NCBI GenBank assembly: GCA_023954375.1
Contig: JAMLIC010000023.1
Location: forward strand, 62,001-126,000
DNA from: Planctomycetota bacterium
GTDB taxonomy: Bacteria > Planctomycetota > J058
Direction of reading: 5' to 3'
DNA length: 64,000 nt
Below the pieces are notes generated by a model. The model had not been told where the DNA came from. It worked only from the letters and a program-made list of their open reading frames with translations, and searched no databases. Made by a program: the position numbers and the translations under genes. Below are positions 45,748 through 53,149 of the stretch, in pieces; the first letter of the stretch is position 1, and each line of letters begins with the position of its first letter.

Positions 45748-46754
45748 TACACCACCTCCTCGGCGCGCAGGCGCTCGAAGTAGGGGTCGGGGACGCTCGG
45801 GTCGATCAGGTCGGAGACCGCCGCCGGGAAGAGCCGCTTCATGTAGCGGTGGAGCGAGATGTTCGTCGGGCCGAAGCGGTTCGAGTACATGAAGTGCTCG
45901 AGGTCGAAGCCCATGGCGCCGGCGCTCTGGTAGCGGCGCCGGACGTCGCGCTGGAGCGCCTTGTCGACGATCCGGCACACCGGCGCCGGCACGTGCGGCG
46001 CGACCTCGACCAGCGGGCGCAGCTCGCGCGTGATGACGCTCTCGAGCGTGACGATCGTGTCCTGCCCCTCGAACAGCGGCTCGCCGGTGAGGAGCTCGTA
46101 GAGGATGATCCCCGCCGAGAACACGTCCGAGCGGCGGTCGGTCGCCTTGAACTGCGCCTGCTCGGGCGACATGTAGCGGGCCTTGCCGAGGAGGATCTCC
46201 CCCTCCTGGTCGCGCATGAGGTGCCGCGCCTTGGCGATCCCGAAGTCGGTCAGCTTGACGACGCCGCCGTAGGTGAGGAGCACGTTGCCCGGGCTCACGT
46301 CGCGGTGGACGATCCCCAGCAGGTTGCCGTCGTCGTCGACCTTCGTGTGGGCGTACTCGAGCGCCCGGCACACGCGCGCGAGGATGAACACGCACAGCTC
46401 GAGCGGCAGCGGGCGGCCGAGGGCCTGGTGGCGGAGGACGAAGTCCTCGAGGGTCACGCCGTCGATGAACTCGAGCGACATGTAGTAGCCGCCGTCGAGC
46501 GCGCCGAGCTGGTAGATCTGGACGATGTTCTCGTGCACGAGGTCGGCGACGAGCTTCGCCTCGCCGATGAACATCTCCACGAACTCGCGGTCGGCGGTCA
46601 GGTCGCCCAGGATCACCTTGAGCGCCACGCGCTTCTCGAAGCCCTCGGCCCCGAGCTGGACGGCCTGGTAGACGATCCCCATGCCGCCGCGGGCGATCTC
46701 CCGCACGATGCGGAAGCGGTTCTCGTCCGTGATCCACTGCGAGGGCTCGACCAC
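45747..46754 (-). CDS. Serine/threonine protein kinase (Hanks type)
   Basis: This 335-residue eukaryotic-like kinase has a full set of catalytic residues: glycine loop ARGGMG (21-26), Lys46 (VALKV), Glu65, catalytic Asp152 in HRDVSPGN with Asn157, the DFG Asp170, and the activation segment GKARYMSPEQ. DRRSDVFSAGIILYELLTGE follows. There is no transmembrane helix or sensor domain, so it is cytoplasmic. GTG at 46754 follows GGGAG; frames reaching 46871 cross the divergent promoter region. The kinase gene heads an operon with the PQQ-propeller protein, a membrane protein and rsmA. Targets are unknown. Confidence 0.92.
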   Translation of the reverse strand: MVEPSQWITDENRFRIVREIARGGMGIVYQAVQLGAEGFEKRVALKVILGDLTADREFVEMFIGEAKLVADLVHENIVQIYQLGALDGGYYMSLEFIDGVTLEDFVLRHQALGRPLPLELCVFILARVCRALEYAHTKVDDDGNLLGIVHRDVSPGNVLLTYGGVVKLTDFGIAKARHLMRDQEGEILLGKARYMSPEQAQFKATDRRSDVFSAGIILYELLTGEPLFEGQDTIVTLESVITRELRPLVEVAPHVPAPVCRIVDKALQRDVRRRYQSAGAMGFDLEHFMYSNRFGPTNISLHRYMKRLFPAAVSDLIDPSVPDPYFERLRAEEVV

Positions 46755-46799
46755 CGCGCTCCCGTCGATCGTGCGTCGGCGGCCCCGACGCGTGGCCGG

Positions 46800-46855
46800 A
46801 TTGTAGCGCCCGGCCTGCGGACGCGGTTGCCCGGCCTGCGCGCGCGACTTAGACT
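46800..46855. promoter_or_regulatory. Divergent promoter pair between kinase and TPR-protein genes
   Basis: On the plus strand TTGCCC (46827-46832) and TAGACT (46850-46855) are 17 bases apart, about 27 bases before the ATG at 46883, which is preceded by GGGAGG. On the minus strand TACAAT (46805-46800) is a strong -10 for the kinase gene, with only a weak -35. The two promoters share about 50 bases, so one regulator could control both directions. Confidence 0.5.
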
Positions 46856-46882
46856 CGGCCGACGCCCGCACGGGAGGTTGCT

Positions 46883-48760
46883 ATGCCCAGGTCGACTGCG
46901 TGGTGGATCCCGGCGCTCCTGTGCGCGCTCGCCCTCGATGCGGCGGCGGCGCCGGTCGGCACGGTCGAGCTGCGCGACGGCCGCAAGTGGGAGGGCGTCG
47001 AGTACGAGATCAAGGGCGACCGGCTCTACGTCAAGTTCCCCAACAACCGCGGCGCGATCGACGTCCCCATGAGCGACGTCAAGACGATGCGCGCCGACCC
47101 GACCGCCGGGCGCCCGACGCCCGAGGAGGGCGACGACGAGGGGCCGGGCGACGGTCCGCAGGCGAGCGTCGACTGGGAGGGCCGCTTCCGGCTCGACCCG
47201 CCGCCCGGCTGGTCCGCGGCCGCCCCCGGCTCGCCGCTCATGCGCGCGCAGCTCGTCCACGGCGCGCGCAACGCGGGCCTGGCCGTGTTCATCCGCCAGG
47301 CCCCTGGCCCGGGCTGGACGCCCGAGCCCGGCAAGCCGATCCCGCGCGAGGTGTCGGACGAGGTCGGCCAGGACCTCCAGGCCCGCTACGCGCGCGCCAA
47401 CGTCACGCGCATCGAGGTCTCGTCGCTGTTCGACGCCCCCGTGCTCAAGGTGGACGCGGGCGTGCAGGAGCACGGGGACACGACGCAGAAGAAGCTCGTC
47501 GAGCTGCGCTTCCGCCGCCTGGGGCTCGACTACTCGCTCGCCTACACGGTGGCCCAGCCCGACGAGTCGGCGCTGGCGGGCGAGGTGCCGCGGCTGCTCG
47601 AGGCGTTCAGCTTCCTCCCCGCCGTGGTCCACACGGACGGCGAGTACTGGGACTACGGGCGCGGGTTCTGGATCAAGCGCGCGACCGCCGAGTGGCAGCT
47701 CCAGGCGGCGCCGTTCGACGAGGAGCAGCCGGCGCGCCTCCTGATCGACGGCGGGCGGGCGGAGCTCACGGTCCAGCTGCACCCCGGGACCGACGCCGAG
47801 GGCGTCCTCCGGGCGATCATGAACAAGCGCAAGGAGGGCTCGCGCTACTTCGAGTCGTCGAAGCTCGAGACAGCCGACCACCACGGCAGCGTCGTGCGCC
47901 GCTTCCAGTTCGAGGACTTCAACCCCGGCGGGCGCAAGAAGCTGCTCTTCCGCGGGCTCGCCGCGGCCGTCGGCGGCAAGGTGCTCGTGCTCACGGGCGT
48001 CCACCCGCTGTCGGACGACGACGCGCGCAAGCTCGACGGCGAGCTGGCGGCCATGCTCGACGGCGTGCGCCTGTGGGACGCCGAGCGCCTGCGCCGGCAG
48101 CTGGCCGAGGCGCAGAACGCGATCGCGCTCATCTCGCAGGGCCTGACCGCGCACACCGCGAAGCGGCTGGACGAGGCCCTGCAGAAGTTCGACCAGGCGC
48201 TGCAGCTCTGCCCGACCTACGCGCGGGCCCTCTACCTGCGCGCGCTCGTGAAGCGCGACCAGAACGACTTCAAGGGCTTCCGCGACGACATCGAGCGCGC
48301 GGCGACGCTCGATCCGAACGGGAACTACGACGCGGCGCTCGTCGCCAGCTACGCCAAGGAGGCCGAGCTCGCGGAGCGGGCCAAGAACTACCCCGAGGCG
48401 CTCAAGCTGCGCGTGCGCGTCTACCGGAGCGAGCGCACCGACCCGAACCTGCGCGCGCTGACGACCTGCGCCAACTTCATCTGGAACGAGGCCAAGAAGG
48501 ACATGCGGCAGATCGAGCGGCACATCCGCACGCTCGAGACCGAGCTGCGCCCGGTGGGCCAGGACCCCGGGATCGCCAGCTACCTGGCGACGATCTACCG
48601 CGACACGGCGCAGGCCTTCCAGCGCGAGAACAACTTCCGCAAGGCGAAGCAGTGGGCGAACCGCGGCAAGGCGACGGCGGTCGAGCCGCGCCAGAAGCAG
48701 GAGATGGAGCGGCTGCTGGAGCAGATCCAGCAGGCCGAGGACCGGGCGCGCGGGCGGTGA
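46883..48760 (+). CDS. Secreted protein with C-terminal TPR-like repeats
   Basis: This 625-residue protein has a signal peptide (AWWIPALLCALALDAAAAP). A small beta domain follows (VELRDGRKWEGVEYEIKGDR), like domains that bind short ligands in other exported proteins. A central region of about 300 residues is beta-rich. The C-terminus is helical and TPR-like: LDEALQKFDQALQLCPTYAR, ALYLRALVKRDQNDFKGFRD, and NFRKAKQWANRGKATAVEPR. It is transcribed divergently from the kinase gene. Protein-protein interaction in the periplasm is the best guess. Confidence 0.85.
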   Translation: MPRSTAWWIPALLCALALDAAAAPVGTVELRDGRKWEGVEYEIKGDRLYVKFPNNRGAIDVPMSDVKTMRADPTAGRPTPEEGDDEGPGDGPQASVDWEGRFRLDPPPGWSAAAPGSPLMRAQLVHGARNAGLAVFIRQAPGPGWTPEPGKPIPREVSDEVGQDLQARYARANVTRIEVSSLFDAPVLKVDAGVQEHGDTTQKKLVELRFRRLGLDYSLAYTVAQPDESALAGEVPRLLEAFSFLPAVVHTDGEYWDYGRGFWIKRATAEWQLQAAPFDEEQPARLLIDGGRAELTVQLHPGTDAEGVLRAIMNKRKEGSRYFESSKLETADHHGSVVRRFQFEDFNPGGRKKLLFRGLAAAVGGKVLVLTGVHPLSDDDARKLDGELAAMLDGVRLWDAERLRRQLAEAQNAIALISQGLTAHTAKRLDEALQKFDQALQLCPTYARALYLRALVKRDQNDFKGFRDDIERAATLDPNGNYDAALVASYAKEAELAERAKNYPEALKLRVRVYRSERTDPNLRALTTCANFIWNEAKKDMRQIERHIRTLETELRPVGQDPGIASYLATIYRDTAQAFQRENNFRKAKQWANRGKATAVEPRQKQEMERLLEQIQQAEDRARGR

Positions 48761-48765
48761 GGTGT

Positions 48766-48905
48766 GCTCGACGGCTGCGGCCGACGATGCCGGCCGCGGC
48801 GGCGCGCGCGCGGGCTCGAAGTAGGTCGCTACGTCGTCGCCCGCGCGCATCGCCGCCGCGGCTCGGCCTCGTCGCCCTCGCCTCGCTCGCTGCTCCGATC
48901 GAAGG
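48766..48905. repeat. Dispersed palindromic intergenic repeat, copy B
   Basis: The left flank ACGGCTGCGGCCGACGATGC and the GCGGCGCGCGCGCGGG arm match copies A and C. The returning arm is imperfect (CCCGCGCGCATCGCCGC), and the right flank CGCCTCGCTCGCTGCTCC is shared with copy A. It fills most of the 259-base gap between the TPR-protein gene and the Hsp70-VWA gene. Nothing else is recognised there. Confidence 0.55.
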
Positions 48906-49019
48906 CTGCTCAGCAGCGCTCCACGATGGGAGCCGATGCCGTCGGGTCCCATCAGCGTCCGTGCGACCGTCGAGTCGTGCCCGGATGAGCGACTGCAAGG
49001 CCCGCTCGGCGCGCCTGCC

Positions 49020-50865
49020 ATGACCCTCCTCTGCATGGACCCCGGGGCGACCTCGGCCAAGCGCGTCGCGTGCGCGGGCGGGGGGGCGCCGCGGCCGCTG
49101 GTCGACGCGGCCCGGGGCGCGCTCCGGTCGGCGCCGGTGGGCGGCGCGACGCCCGAGGAGCGCGCGGCGGCCTGCCTGGCGTGGGCGCGGCGCGACGTGC
49201 CGGACCTCGCCGGGCTGGCGCTGGTCGGCGCGGGGGACGAGGAGGCGCGCGCGCTGGCGGCGGCGCTGGCGCGGCTGGCGCCGGACCTGCCGACGGTGGC
49301 CCTGCCGGCGGCGCTGGCGGCGGCGCTCGGGGCGCAGGGGGGCGCGCCGGCCGCCGACGCCGTCGACGCGGTGCTCGACCTCGGGCAGGCGGCGCTCCGG
49401 CTGGCGCTCGTCCGCTGGCAGGCGCTGGGCGAGGGCGTGTTCCCGCGGCTGATCGACGCGCGCGACGTGGGCCCGGGCGGGGCGGCGCTCGACGCGCGGC
49501 TGCGCCGGGCGGCCGAGGGGGCGCGCGACGCGGCCGCGTTCCATGAGCTGAAGGAGCTGTTCGGCGGGCGCGGCCCCTGGACGCGTGCGTGGGGCGAGGC
49601 GGCCGTCTCGCTCGAGGCGCGCGCCGGCGCCGAGGCCGTGCGGGCGTTCGTGGCCGAGGTGGAGGCGGCCCTGCCGGCGGCCGCGGCGGCGGCCCGCGCG
49701 GCGGGCGCGCGGCGTGCGCTGCTCGTGGGCGGGCTCGCGCACCTCGCGCCCGTGCGCGACGCGGTCGCGCGCGGGCTCGCCCCGCTGCCGGTGGAGGTCG
49801 CCCCCGACCCGCTGTTCGCCGCGGCGCGCGGCGGCCTCGCCGCCCTGGAGCGCCCGGCCACGCCGCGCCGCGGCCGCGCTGTCGCTCGTCGTGCCGGGGG
49901 GGCGGGTCGCCCTGCGGCAGGTCGTGGCCCCCGGCGCGGCGCTCCCGGGCGACTTCGGGCCGGCGCGCCTGCGCGCGGCCGGCGAGGGGGACCAGACGCT
50001 GCACGCCCTCGAGGGCGACGCGCTCCTCGAGGCGCGCGTGCGCGCGCCCGCGGGGCGGACGGCCTCGGCGCGCGTCCGCTGGGACTTCGACGCCGGGTGG
50101 ACCGTCGCGCTCGACGACGGCCCGCCCGCGTCGCTCGTCCCCTCCGCCGCGCGCGGGGTGCGCGAGGCGCTGACCTTCGCCTGGGAGGCGCACGGGCAGC
50201 AGGTCCCGCTGGACCTCGTCTTCGTCTTCCGCGCCACGCAGGGCGGCGGCGAGGCGCTGGCGCGCGCCGTCGTGGAGGCGGTCGAGCGCCTGGCCGCGGC
50301 CGCCTCGTCCGACGGCGCCGACGTGCGCCTGCGAGCCGTCGCGGTCGGCGACCACCCGCAGGGGCACCTCCGCCCGGCGTTCGTCACGCTCGCGCAGCCC
50401 GGCTGGACCGACCGCCCCGACGAGGTCGCCGCGTGGGTCGCCGAGCGCCTGCGGCAGCCGGTCGACGGGATCGACGCGCCCGAGGCCTACGAGTGCGCCC
50501 TGCGCGAGGCGGCCGGGCTCGACTGGCGCGCCGACGCCACGCGCCTCCTGGTGGTGCTGGCCGACGCCCCCGCGCACACCCCCGACGCGCCGCCCTACTG
50601 CCCGGTGGACTGGCGGGCGGAGGCGCGGCGTCTGAAGGACCAGGGCGTGCGCCTCGCTCCCGTGCACGTCGCCGTCGCGGGCGCGCCGCCCGCCCTGCGG
50701 CGGCAGGTCCTGGCGTTCCTGGAGGGGCTCGGCGAGGTGCTCACGCTGCGCGGCGGCGGCCCCGGCGCGGACCTGCTGGGCGTCGTCGCGGCGGCGGCGC
50801 GGGCGAGACGGCTCGACCCGGCCGCGCGGCGGGTGCTGGAGGCGGTGGCGTTCGAGGAGGCGTGA
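49020..50865 (+). CDS. Hsp70-like ATPase fused to VWA domain, with apparent frameshift
   Basis: The first ~285 codons from ATG 49020 resemble a degenerate Hsp70 nucleotide-binding domain: AVLDLGQAALRLALVRW, DARDVGPGGAALDARLRRAA and RALLVGGLAHLAPVRDAVAR followed by VEVAPDPLFAAARGGLAAL. In the next frame (+1), from about 49865, an Hsp70 substrate-binding-like segment continues (ALSLVVPGGRVALRQVVAPG, GEGDQTLHALEGDALLEARV, VRWDFDAGWTVALDDG). A VWA-like domain follows (PLDLVFVFRATQGGGEALAR, TRLLVVLADAPAHTPDAP) without a classical DxSxS metal site. The parts belong in one protein, so a frameshift lies near 49855-49890: sequencing error, programmed shift or mutation. A GTG at 49891 could start a separate downstream protein. 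Confidence 0.6.
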
Positions 50866-50876
50866 CGGCCCGCGCC

Positions 50877-50906
50877 TTGACGTCGGCTCAGGTCGGAGCC
50901 TAATCT
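50877..50906 (+). promoter_or_regulatory. Predicted sigma-70 promoter of the MazF locus
   Basis: TTGACG (50877-50882) and TAATCT (50901-50906) are 18 bases apart, a good vegetative match in DNA of this composition. Transcription would start near 50913, only a few bases before the ATG at 50918, giving a nearly leaderless mRNA for the MazF partner gene. Confidence 0.55.
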
Positions 50907-50917
50907 CAGGTAGACGC

Positions 50918-51817
50918 ATGTCTGAACGCGCAATCCAGGTTCCTGGGATCACCGTCGTCCAGAGGATCGAGGCCACACTTCAGGCCGTACGACGGGCAGC
51001 CTCCCTCCTGACGGCTCGCGCCGCAGATGCGGCTCCCCCCGCAGCGGAGCACATTCGTGTCCTCGAGGCGCTGCGGGACGCGGTCGTCATGGAGACGCGG
51101 GCGGCGTTCGATCGAGCGGACGTCGACGAAGTCGAGCGCGTTGCCGAGGAGTTCGGGCGGAAGCACTGGGCGCAGTGGCTGTCCGCCGTCGGCGTGGCGG
51201 ACGCGCTCGAGGACATGTTCGAACTGGAGATGAGGACCGTCCTCGTCGACGGGCGCGACGCCTACCTGATGACGGCTCACGACGCGGAGAAGCTGTTCCC
51301 GCTCTTGCCGCCGGAGACGCGCAAGGACCTCCGGTCGGCGGCGCTGCTGTTCGGGCACGTCTTCGACCTGATCGCGAGCCAGGCCCATCACCTCACCAGC
51401 GCCGAGGCAGATCGCCTCAAGGACAGGATCACGGGGATCCTCGACGAGCCCGTCGAGGGGCTGGATCCCGCGCTCGTGCGAACGACCATCTACTTCCTCG
51501 TGCTCTCGGTCGGGGGGGCCGTGGGTGGGATCAAGGCGCCGGTCCTGCGGGCCGTCGCGCGTCGACTGTGGGACAGCCTCTCGAAGGGCCTGGGAGTGGA
51601 GAGCGAACGGGAGAGAGAGGCGCTGGTGGCGCTGGCCGAGCGCTCTCGGCTGGAGGCGTCGCTCCTGGAGCGGAAGGCGACACGTCCTTCGAGGGTCAGG
51701 GGGGCCGCACCTCCGGCCGATGAGGCTCACACCGGGGACGACCGCCTCGGCGACGACGAGCTTCGGGACCGCGCGGCGTGGGAGACGACCGTGGCTGACG
51801 GACTGGACGAGCTTTGA
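50918..51817 (+). CDS. Helical protein coupled to MazF (candidate antitoxin or regulator)
   Basis: This 299-residue protein is predicted mostly helical: ITVVQRIEATLQAVRRAASL, AEEFGRKHWAQWLSAVGVAD, LRSAALLFGHVFDLIASQAH. It ends in an acidic, probably disordered tail (DDRLGDDELRDRAAWETTVA). I do not recognise a family. Its stop overlaps the TTG start of the MazF-like toxin gene, the usual layout of an antitoxin-toxin pair, but it is three to four times longer than MazE-type antitoxins. GC is lower than in neighbours, which may mark transfer. The acidic C-terminal tail could be the toxin-binding part; this is inference. A near-leaderless start follows a strong promoter. Confidence 0.75.
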   Translation: MSERAIQVPGITVVQRIEATLQAVRRAASLLTARAADAAPPAAEHIRVLEALRDAVVMETRAAFDRADVDEVERVAEEFGRKHWAQWLSAVGVADALEDMFELEMRTVLVDGRDAYLMTAHDAEKLFPLLPPETRKDLRSAALLFGHVFDLIASQAHHLTSAEADRLKDRITGILDEPVEGLDPALVRTTIYFLVLSVGGAVGGIKAPVLRAVARRLWDSLSKGLGVESEREREALVALAERSRLEASLLERKATRPSRVRGAAPPADEAHTGDDRLGDDELRDRAAWETTVADGLDEL

Positions 51818-52200
51818 CGGAGGCGTCGCCACCTGAGAGCTCTCGCGCAGGAGCGCGAGCAGATCGTCCCTCCCGGGGCGAGGTCTTCTTCGTGAATCTC
51901 GATCCAACGGTCGGGCACGAGCAAGCTGGAGACCGGGTCTGCCTCGTGATCTCCGACGAGCGCTACATGACTGCCCGCTGGGGAATGGTCGTCGTCGTCC
52001 CCATCACCACGCACCCGCCCAGGAACCGTCACGCGCACGTTGCGATCGACCCCGAGCGGGACAACGTCGCACCAGGAGCGTTCCTCTGCGATCAGGTCAG
52101 GGCCGTCTCGGTCGATCGGCTCCGGCGGTTCGTCGGGGCGATCTCGGAGGCGTCGCTGCAAGAGGTCGAACGAGCGCTCCGGGACGTCCTCGGCCTCTAG
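51814..52200 (+). CDS. MazF/PemK-family endoribonuclease toxin
   Basis: MazF toxins cut single-stranded mRNA at short motifs and stop growth. The 128-residue protein contains the family start RGEVFFVNLDPTVGHEQAGD, then RVCLVISDERYMTARWGMVV, VVPITTHPP, and FLCDQVRAVSVDRLRRFVG, where the family has its conserved Asp-Gln-x-Arg strand. About 20 non-conserved residues precede the core. The start is TTG at 51814, overlapping the partner's stop (TTGA), so translation is coupled. The key Arg in the RGEVF/GD region and the Thr in PITT are present, suggesting an active enzyme. Confidence 0.9.
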   Translation: MTEASPPESSRAGARADRPSRGEVFFVNLDPTVGHEQAGDRVCLVISDERYMTARWGMVVVVPITTHPPRNRHAHVAIDPERDNVAPGAFLCDQVRAVSVDRLRRFVGAISEASLQEVERALRDVLGL

Positions 52201-52258
52201 CAGCGGGCCGACGGGTGGATGACGACCGCGCCCGGCTGGTCCGGCGCAGAGGTGTTGG

Positions 52259-53095
52259 ATGACCCGGCGCGTCGCCGTCATGCTCCTCGGCGCAGCCGCC
52301 GTGACGCTGTTCACGGTCACCGCCGCGCTGCTGCTGGGCGGGGACCCGCCGCCGCCTCCCGCGCCCCCCCCTCCCCCGCCGCCGCCACATCATCCCGTGA
52401 CCGAGGCGCCCCCCCTCGCGCCGCCCGCCCCGCCTCCGCCCGCCGACGACCCGCCGCCGCCGCCGCCGCCGCCCCCGCCCCGCGACGCGCAGCCCACCGC
52501 GACCGGCGCCGCGCTCCTCGCGCAGGTGCGCGCGATCGTGGCCCGCGGCGAGGGCGCAGCCGACGACGCGACGGAGCGCGCCGCGGCGGCCGACCTGGCG
52601 CAGGTCCTGGCCGACCTCGAGGCCCGCGGCGAGGCCGCGCTCGACGACGTGCGCCGGCTCACCGATCCGGCGGCGCCGCCCGGGGTGCAGGAGGTGGGGG
52701 CGCGCGCCCTGGCGCGGATCGGCTCGCAGGCGGCCCTCGCGGCCCTCGCCGACCTCGCCCGCGGCGGCGCGGCCGACGTGGCCCGCCTGCAGGCCCTGCG
52801 CGGCCTGCGCGCCTCGTCCCTGCCCTTCGCGCGCGGCGCGCTCGTCGACGTCGCGCAGGACGCCGCCGCGGACGTCGAGGTCCGCGGCTACGCGCTCGAC
52901 CTCATGCGCGACCTCGAGGGCGCCGAGGGGATCCTCCTCGCGGTCGCCCTCGACCGCGCCGAAGACCCGCGCGTGCGGGCCGTCGCGCTCGACGCCCTGC
53001 TCGACCTCGACCCCGCCCGCGGGCGCGAGGCCCGGCGCGAGGTCGAGGGCGAGCCGGCGCTGCGCGAGCTCCTCGACGTCCTCCGCGCGCGGTGA
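52259..53095 (+). CDS. Membrane-anchored HEAT-repeat protein with poly-proline linker
   Basis: This 278-residue protein has an N-terminal signal-anchor (VAVMLLGAAAVTLFTVTAAL), a linker of about 50 residues made almost only of Pro, Ala and acidic residues with two long Pro runs, and a C-terminal HEAT-repeat domain: QEVGARALARIGSQAALAAL, VARLQALRGLRASSLPFARG, VRGYALDLMRDLEGAEGILL. The linker would span the periplasm and hold the domain away from the membrane. It lies 54 bases before the macroglobulin-like gene, likely in one transcript. The function is unknown; the architecture repeats that of the HEAT gene at 36641. Confidence 0.82.
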   Translation: MTRRVAVMLLGAAAVTLFTVTAALLLGGDPPPPPAPPPPPPPPHHPVTEAPPLAPPAPPPPADDPPPPPPPPPPRDAQPTATGAALLAQVRAIVARGEGAADDATERAAAADLAQVLADLEARGEAALDDVRRLTDPAAPPGVQEVGARALARIGSQAALAALADLARGGAADVARLQALRGLRASSLPFARGALVDVAQDAAADVEVRGYALDLMRDLEGAEGILLAVALDRAEDPRVRAVALDALLDLDPARGREARREVEGEPALRELLDVLRAR

Positions 53096-53149
53096 TCCTC
53101 GGCCCCCGACCCCGGGGCCCCCGCGCCATCGTGCTACCCTCTCCGGCGC

